A stretch of DNA of 7,889 nt from Bacteroidia bacterium. Lineage in GTDB: Bacteria > Bacteroidota > Bacteroidia > Flavobacteriales > Flavobacteriaceae. The notes beneath the pieces were generated by a model, which was not told the DNA's origin, did no database searches, and was given only the letters and a program-made list of their open reading frames with translations. Location of the stretch: the NCBI GenBank assembly GCA_030425715.1, contig JAUIAA010000096.1, positions 1-7,889 on the forward strand, read 5' to 3'. A program made the position numbers and the translations under genes. Below, piece after piece: positions 1 to 5,708 of this stretch. Positions within the stretch are counted from its first letter, which is position 1. The number at the start of each line of letters is the position of its first letter.

Positions 1-13
1 TGTCTAATCCAAA

Positions 14-2602
14 TTATTTATTTCTAAATACCAACTCATCATTAAAGGCATCTAAAAGAATTTTACTTTGTGGTGTAATCTTACCTGCAAGTAATTCTTT
101 AGATAAATTATTTAAAACATCTTTTTGAATCACCCTTTTTATTGGTCGAGCTCCAAATTGAGGATTATACCCCTTTTTGGTGAGTGACTCAATGGCTTCA
201 GGCGTAGTGCTAAAGTCAATATTTTTCTCTGCCAACATTTTTTTCAACGCATCTAATTGCAATACTACAATCTGTTCTACTTCTTTTATGCTTAATGGCG
301 TAAACATGATTATTTCATCTATCCTGTTTAAAAACTCAGGTCGTACCGTCTTTTTTAATAAGCCCATTACTTCATTTTTTGTAATTTCTAGCACGGCTTC
401 ATTATTATCGTTTTCTATATTTTCAAAGTTTTCTTGTATAATATGTGACCCCATATTAGAAGTCATGATAATAATGGCATTTCTAAAATCGGCTACACGA
501 CCTTTATTATCGGTCAACCTTCCCTCATCCAATACTTGTAAAAGTATATTAAAAGTGTCAGGATGGGCTTTTTCTATTTCGTCTAAAAGAATTACAGAAT
601 ATGGCTTACGTCTTACCGCCTCGGTTAGTTGACCGCCTTCATCATAGCCAACATACCCTGGAGGTGCACCAATTAACCTACTAACTGCATGTCTTTCCTG
701 ATATTCACTCATATCAATTCTAGTCATGGCAGATTCATCATCAAATAAATAATCGGCTAATGCCTTTGATAATTCAGTTTTACCAACCCCTGTAGTACCT
801 AGAAATAAGAAGGAACCAATTGGTTTTTTGCCATCTTGTAACCCAGCTCTGGAGCGTCTTACGGCATCAGAAACTGCTTGAATTGCTTCTTCTTGTCCAA
901 CTACACGTTTGTGCAATTCATCTTCCAAATGCAATAGTTTGACCTTGTCACTTTGCAGCATTTTTTGTACAGGTATACCTGTCCATTTGGCAACTACTTC
1001 GGCAATATCTTCGCTGGTTACTTCCTCTTTAATTAAAGCATTTTCTTGATTTTTATCAAGTTCAACCAATAATTTGTCAAGCGTTTCTTGCTCTTTTTGA
1101 ATTTTACCATATCTAATTTCGGCAACCAAACCGTAATTGCCTTCACGCTCAGCACGTTCAGCCTCTAATTTAAAGTCTTCTATATTTTGTTTTGCCGACT
1201 GAATTTTATCTACAATCTCTTTTTCGCTAGTCCATTTTGCATGAATGGCATTTCTTTTTTCTTTAATATTTGCCAATTCCTCTTTTAAAGATTTGAGCTT
1301 TTCTTTGTCATTTTCTCTTTTAATTGCTTCAATCTCAATTTCTAATTGCATTATTTTTCTGTCTAAAACATCTAATTCTTCTGGTTTTGAATTGATTTCC
1401 ATACGCAATTTTGCTGCAGCTTCATCCATTAAATCAATGGCTTTGTCTGGTAAAAATCGATCGGCTATATATCTTTGCGATAATTCTACCGCGGCAATAA
1501 TGGCGCTATCTTTTATTTGCACTTTGTGATGGGTTTCGTATTTATCTTTTATCCCTCTAAGAATAGATATAGCACTTTCTGTATCTGGCTCATCTACCAT
1601 TACTTTTTGAAAACGGCGCTCTAAAGCTTTGTCTTTTTCAAAATATTTTTGGTATTCGTCTAGGGTGGTGGCACCAATTGCTCTAAGTTCGCCTCTAGCT
1701 AAGGCAGGTTTTAAAATATTGGCAGCATCCATTGCGCCCTCACCACCACCAGCACCTACTAAAGTGTGGATTTCATCAATAAATAGCACAATATCTCCTT
1801 CTGCAGAAATAACTTCTTTTACTACAGATTTTAACCTTTCTTCAAATTCACCTTTGTATTTTGCTCCAGCGATTAAAGCACCCATATCTAAAGAGTAAAT
1901 AATTTTTTCTTGTAAATTTTCAGGTACATCACCTTTTACAATTCTATGTGCTAAACCTTCGGCTATTGCTGTTTTACCTGTACCAGGTTCTCCAATTAAA
2001 ATTGGATTGTTTTTGGTTCTTCTAGAAAGTATTTGTAAAATTCTGCGTATTTCTTCGTCTCTACCAATTACAGGATCTAATTTTCCATCATTGGCTAATT
2101 GATTGAGATTCTTGGCATATTTTCCTAAAGCATTATAAGTATCTTCTGCGCCTTGAGAGGTAACATTATGTCCTTTTCTTAGCTCGCTAATAGCATTTTT
2201 CAAATCTTTTTGGTTCACCCCATTGTCCTTTAACAATTGGGCTGCATCACCTTTTGATTGGAGGATTGCTAAAATTAAGTGCTCAATAGAAACATATTCA
2301 TCTTTCATTTCTTTAGCAATATTCCCTGCATTTAACAGCATAGAACTTGCGTTTTTTGAAAGCATTATTTCTCCACCTTCTACTTTTGGAAAGCTTTTGA
2401 TGATGTTTTCTAAGGTACTTTTAAATAGGTCAATATTCACACCTAATTTTTGTAGTATAAAAGGTGTTACATTTTCATCAACCTCAAAAATTCCCTTTAA
2501 AATATGGGCATTTTCAATTTGTTGATGACCGTATCCTTGCGCAATTTGTTGCGATTTTTGTACGGCTTCTTGTGATTTTATGGTGAAATTATTGAAATTC
2601 AT
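14..2602 (-). CDS. clpB: ATP-dependent disaggregase ClpB (Hsp104 family)
   Basis: ClpB is a cytosolic hexameric AAA+ chaperone that threads aggregated proteins through its central pore with DnaK/DnaJ/GrpE after heat or other stress. At 862 residues it has the usual family length and is complete. An N-terminal Clp repeat domain covers about residues 1-145. The first AAA+ module has Walker A GEPGTGKT (204-211), pore loop KYKGEF (248-253), Walker B ending D276-E277, and paired arginines 329-330. A long charged middle coiled coil (about 400-525) separates ClpB from ClpA and ClpC. The second module has Walker A GTTGVGKT (602-609), pore loop around GYVGYDEGG (649-657), Walker B ending D674-E675 and a C-terminal sensor-2 GAR motif. 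I see no ClpP-binding IGF/IGL loop, as expected for ClpB. The ATG at 2602 opens the conserved N-terminal sequence MNFNNFT. Only 13 bases of downstream sequence are visible, so its terminator is not seen. No CIRCE element lies upstream. Confidence 0.98.
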   Translation of the reverse strand: MNFNNFTIKSQEAVQKSQQIAQGYGHQQIENAHILKGIFEVDENVTPFILQKLGVNIDLFKSTLENIIKSFPKVEGGEIMLSKNASSMLLNAGNIAKEMKDEYVSIEHLILAILQSKGDAAQLLKDNGVNQKDLKNAISELRKGHNVTSQGAEDTYNALGKYAKNLNQLANDGKLDPVIGRDEEIRRILQILSRRTKNNPILIGEPGTGKTAIAEGLAHRIVKGDVPENLQEKIIYSLDMGALIAGAKYKGEFEERLKSVVKEVISAEGDIVLFIDEIHTLVGAGGGEGAMDAANILKPALARGELRAIGATTLDEYQKYFEKDKALERRFQKVMVDEPDTESAISILRGIKDKYETHHKVQIKDSAIIAAVELSQRYIADRFLPDKAIDLMDEAAAKLRMEINSKPEELDVLDRKIMQLEIEIEAIKRENDKEKLKSLKEELANIKEKRNAIHAKWTSEKEIVDKIQSAKQNIEDFKLEAERAEREGNYGLVAEIRYGKIQKEQETLDKLLVELDKNQENALIKEEVTSEDIAEVVAKWTGIPVQKMLQSDKVKLLHLEDELHKRVVGQEEAIQAVSDAVRRSRAGLQDGKKPIGSFLFLGTTGVGKTELSKALADYLFDDESAMTRIDMSEYQERHAVSRLIGAPPGYVGYDEGGQLTEAVRRKPYSVILLDEIEKAHPDTFNILLQVLDEGRLTDNKGRVADFRNAIIIMTSNMGSHIIQENFENIENDNNEAVLEITKNEVMGLLKKTVRPEFLNRIDEIIMFTPLSIKEVEQIVVLQLDALKKMLAEKNIDFSTTPEAIESLTKKGYNPQFGARPIKRVIQKDVLNNLSKELLAGKITPQSKILLDAFNDELVFRNK

Positions 2603-2726
2603 AAGTCTAATTTTATATTCAACTTATAATTGTCAAAATCTATTCCAAGTAAAAATAAAGGATTTGAAGTGTCAAAAAGGCATTGTTTGATTGAATTTTA
2701 CGTCAAATTGACAGCTTTACAATGCG
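2603..2726 (-). promoter_or_regulatory. clpB upstream region with three TTTGAC repeats
   Basis: This 124-base gap should contain the clpB promoter. Read on the minus strand, the hexamer TTTGAC occurs three times (complement of GTCAAA at 2702-2707, 2671-2676 and 2632-2637). The copy nearest clpB is preceded by TAGAT, giving TA-nnn-TTTG, one base longer than the Bacteroidota -7 consensus TAnnTTTG. I find no exact TAnnTTTG and no clear -33 TTG at the right spacing, so the true start of transcription is uncertain. A short hairpin (ACAAT, five-base loop, ATTGT) overlaps the stop codon of the upstream small gene but has no T-run, so it is a poor terminator. Confidence 0.3.
2702..2712. repeat. Short inverted repeat GTCAA-A-TTGAC
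   Basis: This is a perfect 5-base dyad around a single central base, located between the DUF3817-type gene and clpB and overlapping the first of three TTTGAC copies. It could be a small operator half-site pair, but an 11-base palindrome in AT-rich DNA also arises by chance. No regulator is assigned. Confidence 0.25.
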
Positions 2727-3008
2727 CTATTGTACTGTTTTAAAATATTGCTTATCCATATAAAAAGTACCAAACGGTATTACCGATGCGATTAATATTT
2801 TAAATAGATCTTTATTAGACCAATTAAAATTTGGTTTTATAAAAAACACCAACAAAACATAGGCAATGAATAATACGCCATGAGGCATGCCTAGGGCTTT
2901 AACCAAAATATCATTCCCGCCAAAATACTTTAAAGGAACACCAATAAAGAGTAACAGAAGGTAAGAGATTCCTTCTAAGTAACTTGTAATTCTAAATATA
3001 TTTACCAT
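2727..3008 (-). CDS. Small DUF3817-type integral membrane protein
   Basis: This 93-residue protein is of unknown function. It has three hydrophobic segments, at about residues 13-28, 43-57 and 68-83. The pattern matches my recollection of DUF3817 proteins: FRI followed by LEG near the N-terminus (4-6 and 11-13), PLKY closing the first segment (25-28), G-x-x-HG opening the second (40-44), and a Pro-x-Gly in the third (78-80). It should sit in the cytoplasmic membrane, and I see no signal peptide, catalytic motif or metal site. The ATG at 3008 lies only 11 bases beyond the T-run of a predicted terminator, so it either has a very short leader or relies on readthrough from the TlpA-like gene upstream. 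It is followed by clpB after 124 bases. Assignment to DUF3817 is by recognition, not by a search. Confidence 0.8.
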   Translation of the reverse strand: MVNIFRITSYLEGISYLLLLFIGVPLKYFGGNDILVKALGMPHGVLFIAYVLLVFFIKPNFNWSNKDLFKILIASVIPFGTFYMDKQYFKTVQ

Positions 3009-3018
3009 AGTTGATATG

Positions 3019-3050
3019 CAAAAAAAGCCTCCAACTTTGATTTGAAGGCT
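3019..3050 (-). terminator. Intrinsic terminator of the shorter TlpA-like gene
   Basis: Read on the minus strand, the nine-base arm AGCCTTCAA pairs with TTGGAGGCT across a seven-base loop (arms 3042-3050 and 3026-3034). Seven T residues follow (3026-3020; the first is also the last base of the stem), then GC. One of the nine pairs is G-U and would be a mismatch in the opposite strand, which supports leftward transcription. It lies 15 bases after the TlpA-like stop codon. The end TTTTTTTGC also resembles a Bacteroidota -7 element (TTnnTTTG instead of TAnnTTTG). Confidence 0.85.
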
Positions 3051-3064
3051 GAATGAATTTATTT

Positions 3065-4078
3065 TTATAGGCTTAGTGTTTCTAAAAGCTCTTTTAATCT
3101 TGGGTCTGAAGGTCTAGGAGCATTAGCATTTAAAATGTTTCCTTCTTTATCAATTAAAATAAATCTTGGAATGGCATTGATATTATACGCAGTAACAAAG
3201 TCTGACCTAAAATCTTTATCCGCCATGATTTGAATACCACTTAATTGCTCTTCTTTTACCATATTCAACCATTTGTCTTTGTGCTCCATTTTATCAATAG
3301 ATAAACTTACAAAAGAGATGTCTTTGTCTTTAAACTCGGCTTGAATTTCTTTTAAGTAAGGAATTTCACGCTTACATGGTGCACACCAAGTGGCCCAAAC
3401 ATCTACATAAACATAACCTCCTTTTAAATCATCTAAAGAAATATTTTTTCCTTCTGTATTTGGGTAATTAAATTTAGGAGAAGGACTTCCAATTTTTAAT
3501 TGTACGGAACTAGCATGTTGTTTGGCATAGTTTGAAGTAAAATATTCTAATAATTTTTTATTTGCATCTCTTTCCATTTCTACCAAACCATCATCTAAAT
3601 TATCTGTATTGGTGATAAGACTTTCTAAATCACTTTCTAGTTTAGATATTTTACTATCAAATGCTTCCTGCTCTAAGCTAAAAAGCTTGCTAGTGTTTTC
3701 TAATTCTTGATTTATTATGAATTCTGTTTTTTTCAAAATATAATCGTTAGACTCTTTTCCATTTCCTTTGAATTCTAATGAATTAGGGTAGTTTTCAAAA
3801 TCAGAATTGATTACTAAATCATAGCCGTTTTTTAAATAGATAACCGATTGTTTTTTACCAAAGGTTAAACCATGGAAACCATCTATTACCGTTAAAGTAT
3901 CCTTAAAATTACCTTCTTTATCTACATAAATATTTTTTACGTCTTTTTTGCCATAAATGGTTAAAGATTCACCATCAAAATTTTTGATATTTCCGCTAAG
4001 GGTTACAAAATCATTTTTTTCTTTTTTTGAACAAGCGGTTAAGGCTATAGCAAGAAATAGTACTATTAGTTTTTTCAT
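3065..4078 (-). CDS. TlpA-like thioredoxin-fold lipoprotein (337 aa)
   Basis: This is a predicted lipid-anchored periplasmic thiol-disulfide oxidoreductase of the TlpA/ResA type. Residues 1-15 form a short lipoprotein signal (Lys-Lys, hydrophobic core, lipobox LTAC) with the lipidated cysteine at 16. Residues of about 24-110 are a beta-rich region like the DUF4369 domain often found in front of Bacteroidota TlpA proteins. About 112-190 is a charged, probably helical linker, and about 195-337 is the thioredoxin domain. The active site is WCAPC (C232, C235), with the cis-proline at 304 (AIPRF). The residues after Cys16 (SKKEK) are not the acidic run of a surface-export signal, so a periplasmic orientation is likelier. 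It is a tandem paralogue of the gene upstream; the C-terminal halves share motifs including DVWATWC, SDFVTAY and ANAPRPS. Its own -7 element and terminator suggest a separate unit. Its redox partner is unknown. Confidence 0.93.
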   Translation of the reverse strand: MKKLIVLFLAIALTACSKKEKNDFVTLSGNIKNFDGESLTIYGKKDVKNIYVDKEGNFKDTLTVIDGFHGLTFGKKQSVIYLKNGYDLVINSDFENYPNSLEFKGNGKESNDYILKKTEFIINQELENTSKLFSLEQEAFDSKISKLESDLESLITNTDNLDDGLVEMERDANKKLLEYFTSNYAKQHASSVQLKIGSPSPKFNYPNTEGKNISLDDLKGGYVYVDVWATWCAPCKREIPYLKEIQAEFKDKDISFVSLSIDKMEHKDKWLNMVKEEQLSGIQIMADKDFRSDFVTAYNINAIPRFILIDKEGNILNANAPRPSDPRLKELLETLSL

Positions 4079-4103
4079 TTTTATTTTTAAATTTAGAATG
4101 GTG

Positions 4104-4111
4104 CAAAAATA
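4104..4111 (-). promoter_or_regulatory. -7 element of the shorter TlpA-like gene
   Basis: Read on the minus strand, TATTTTTG is an exact match to the Bacteroidota -7 element TAnnTTTG and is followed by C, as is common. It lies 25 bases before the ATG at 4078, a normal distance for a short leader. No TTG is found at the expected -33 spacing. The same bases form the T-rich tail of the hairpin just upstream. Confidence 0.55.
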
Positions 4112-4174
4112 ATATTATTCAATAGAATAGAGTTTAAAATATTTGTTAAACCCTATTCTGTTTTGATGAATAAT
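4104..4174 (-). terminator. Long hairpin between the two TlpA-like genes
   Basis: An inner 14-base-pair stem (4124-4137 with 4146-4159) encloses an eight-base loop. A seven-pair outer stem (4114-4120 with 4168-4174) is separated from it by an asymmetric internal loop. The only imperfect inner pair is A/C on the plus strand but G-U in minus-strand RNA, so the structure fits leftward transcripts. It begins 8 bases after the 460-residue gene's stop codon and is followed by ATTATTTTTG, a U-rich tract. It therefore reads as that gene's terminator, although the U-tract is interrupted and AT-rich stems are weak. It could alternatively be an mRNA-stabilising or partially terminating hairpin. Confidence 0.6.
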
Positions 4175-4182
4175 AGGAGGTT

Positions 4183-5565
4183 TTAAATATTTAAGCTTTC
4201 TAACAATGTAATTAGCTCTTTAGATGATGGTCTTGGAGCATTAGCATCTACAATATTACCTTCTGGATCAATCATAATAAATCTTGGAATTCCCAAAATA
4301 CCATACGCCGTAACAAAATCCGAACTCCAGTCTTTTGGTGCAAATAATTGTACTCCTTTCAATTCTTTCTCGGCAATCATCGTTTTCCATTTTTCATGAT
4401 CTTTAGCTTTGTCTATGCTCATGCTTACAAAAACTATGTTTTTATCGTGGTATTTTGCTTCAACTTCTTTCAATGCAGGTACTTCTCTTAAGCACGGGCC
4501 ACACCAAGTTGCCCAAACATCTATGTATACATATTTTCCTTTAAAATCATCTAAAGATGAAGTTCCACCCGCATAATTTTCGTAGTTATCAAATTTTGGC
4601 GATGTAGCTCCTTTACTTAATTTTAAAAGTTTTTCGTATTTCTCGGTTATTTCTTTTTTATGGGCTACATTGGTAGTGTTTGCCATAAAAATATCGTAAT
4701 AATTTTGTAATTCTTTGGTGTAAGTAACCCCGTATTTTGCAGCATTATACAAAAGATATTCTTTTATTTTAGGCGACTGCACTTCTTGAGCAACCATTTT
4801 TAAATAAGCAACATCTTGTGCAATACTATCTTTTTTTGCTTGCGCTGTAGATTTTTCTGAATAATAGTTAGAAAGAAAGTTTTTATACTGCTGTACTCCT
4901 ATAAGACTTTCATTTTCCAATTCTACTTGAGACAATACATCGGGAAATGCCGTTGATTTCTTAAAATCTGGATTTTTTGTAACAAACCTTTTGTACGGCT
5001 CGAAACGTCTCATTTTATTTACCCAATCGTATGTAATATTTGCTTTTTCAAGGGCTTTAAAGCTCTCATTTGTAATATTGCTGTGCTCTAAAAATTGTAA
5101 TTCTACATTTTTGATGGAATCCATTTTTGTAACATAGTCTTTTTCCTCTAAAGTGCCTAAGTATTGGTATGAATCCAATTTTCCAAGTGCTTCTTTATTC
5201 AAAGCTTTTTGTGCTAAATAATTGTTTTCTAATGCTCCAGTTCCCGAGTAAACGATAGATTCGTCAAATTCTTCTGGATTGAGTTTTAGATCCATATCAA
5301 ACCCTGGTTCTAAATAAATTGGAGAAGTTTCATTGTTATATCTAATATAATAGTAGCCACTTTCAATTTCATTAATGGTATCTTTAAAGCTACCATCTTT
5401 ATTTACCTCAAATTCTCCAACAACTTTTTCTGAGGAAGATATTTTAAACTTATCGCCATTCGGATTTTGAATATTGCCCCCAAAAATTACATTGGTTTTA
5501 GGTATTTTTGTTTCATTACAAGAAAATAATGCCAAAGCAAGGAAAGGAAAAACTAGTTTTTTCAT
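4183..5565 (-). CDS. TlpA-like thioredoxin-fold lipoprotein (460 aa)
   Basis: This is a second predicted periplasmic, lipid-anchored thiol-disulfide oxidoreductase, paralogous to its downstream neighbour. I place the start at the ATG at 5565, which gives a Lys-Lys signal peptide with lipobox LFSC and lipidated Cys16. The ATG at 5601 would add 12 residues before the signal peptide and would lie upstream of the likely -7 element. Residues of about 22-110 resemble the DUF4369-type N-terminal domain. A long helical region (about 115-320) is roughly 120 residues longer than in the paralogue. The thioredoxin domain fills the C-terminus, with WCGPC (C355, C358) and cis-proline 427 (GIPRF). The CxxC dipeptide is Gly-Pro, as in thioredoxin, against Ala-Pro in the paralogue, so their redox potentials may differ. 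Substrate and reducing partner are unknown. The gene faces away from the histidine ammonia-lyase gene. Confidence 0.93.
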   Translation of the reverse strand: MKKLVFPFLALALFSCNETKIPKTNVIFGGNIQNPNGDKFKISSSEKVVGEFEVNKDGSFKDTINEIESGYYYIRYNNETSPIYLEPGFDMDLKLNPEEFDESIVYSGTGALENNYLAQKALNKEALGKLDSYQYLGTLEEKDYVTKMDSIKNVELQFLEHSNITNESFKALEKANITYDWVNKMRRFEPYKRFVTKNPDFKKSTAFPDVLSQVELENESLIGVQQYKNFLSNYYSEKSTAQAKKDSIAQDVAYLKMVAQEVQSPKIKEYLLYNAAKYGVTYTKELQNYYDIFMANTTNVAHKKEITEKYEKLLKLSKGATSPKFDNYENYAGGTSSLDDFKGKYVYIDVWATWCGPCLREVPALKEVEAKYHDKNIVFVSMSIDKAKDHEKWKTMIAEKELKGVQLFAPKDWSSDFVTAYGILGIPRFIMIDPEGNIVDANAPRPSSKELITLLESLNI

Positions 5566-5588
5566 GATTGATTTTTTGATTAAGGTTT

Positions 5589-5596
5589 CAAAATTA
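5589..5596 (-). promoter_or_regulatory. -7 element of the 460-residue TlpA-like gene
   Basis: Read on the minus strand, TAATTTTG matches the Bacteroidota -7 consensus TAnnTTTG exactly. It is 23 bases before the ATG at 5565, similar to the spacing seen for the paralogue and for transketolase. A -33 TTG at the usual distance is not evident. Its location inside the longer possible reading frame argues for the 5565 start. Confidence 0.5.
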
Positions 5597-5657
5597 ATCA
5601 TTAAAATTTTATATCATTCTCCTTTTGTACTTTTAACAAAATATTTAGAGTACAGTA

Positions 5658-5688
5658 TTGTAAAGGTTTAAGAGTTTCAAGTTATTTG
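5658..5688 (+). promoter_or_regulatory. Weak candidate promoter for histidine ammonia-lyase
   Basis: TTG at 5658-5660 could be a -33 element, followed after 20 bases by GTTATTTG (5681-5688), which keeps the TTTG half of the Bacteroidota -7 element but lacks its TA at the correct place. Transcription from here would give a leader of about ten bases. A second imperfect candidate is TCCTTTTG at 5620-5627. Neither is strong, so the promoter of this gene is unresolved. Confidence 0.25.
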
Positions 5689-5696
5689 CAAAAAAA

Positions 5697-5708
5697 ATGA
5701 ACATATGA
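5697..5708 (+). other. Three-codon upstream frame overlapping the hutH start
   Basis: The bases ATG AAC ATA TGA form a start-to-stop frame of three sense codons whose stop overlaps the ATG of the ammonia-lyase gene (ATGA arrangement). If the first ATG is used, ribosomes would terminate on the real start codon and could re-initiate. It may equally be a chance ATG in an A-rich leader. Confidence 0.25.

Noticed and set aside
177..2525. Four plus-strand reading frames of 89-151 codons opposite clpB (177-632, 1245-1529, 1629-1898, 2223-2525)
   Set aside because: They lie wholly antisense to a clearly real clpB gene, encode low-complexity Ser/Phe/Ile-rich sequence typical of antisense translation, and have no recognisable domain.
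2603..2726. CIRCE (HrcA) operator upstream of clpB
   Set aside because: No TTAGCACTC and GAGTGCTAA arms are present.
5566..5601. Longer N-terminus (start at 5601) for the 460-residue TlpA-like protein
   Set aside because: It would place 12 residues in front of a clear lipoprotein signal peptide, and the likely -7 element lies within that stretch.
5602..5611. Palindrome TAAAATTTTA in the divergent promoter region
   Set aside because: A ten-base A/T-only palindrome is expected by chance in such AT-rich DNA.
5474..5671. Plus-strand 65-codon frame across the start of the 460-residue TlpA-like gene
   Set aside because: It overlaps the signal-peptide end of a real gene on the other strand and has no recognisable features.
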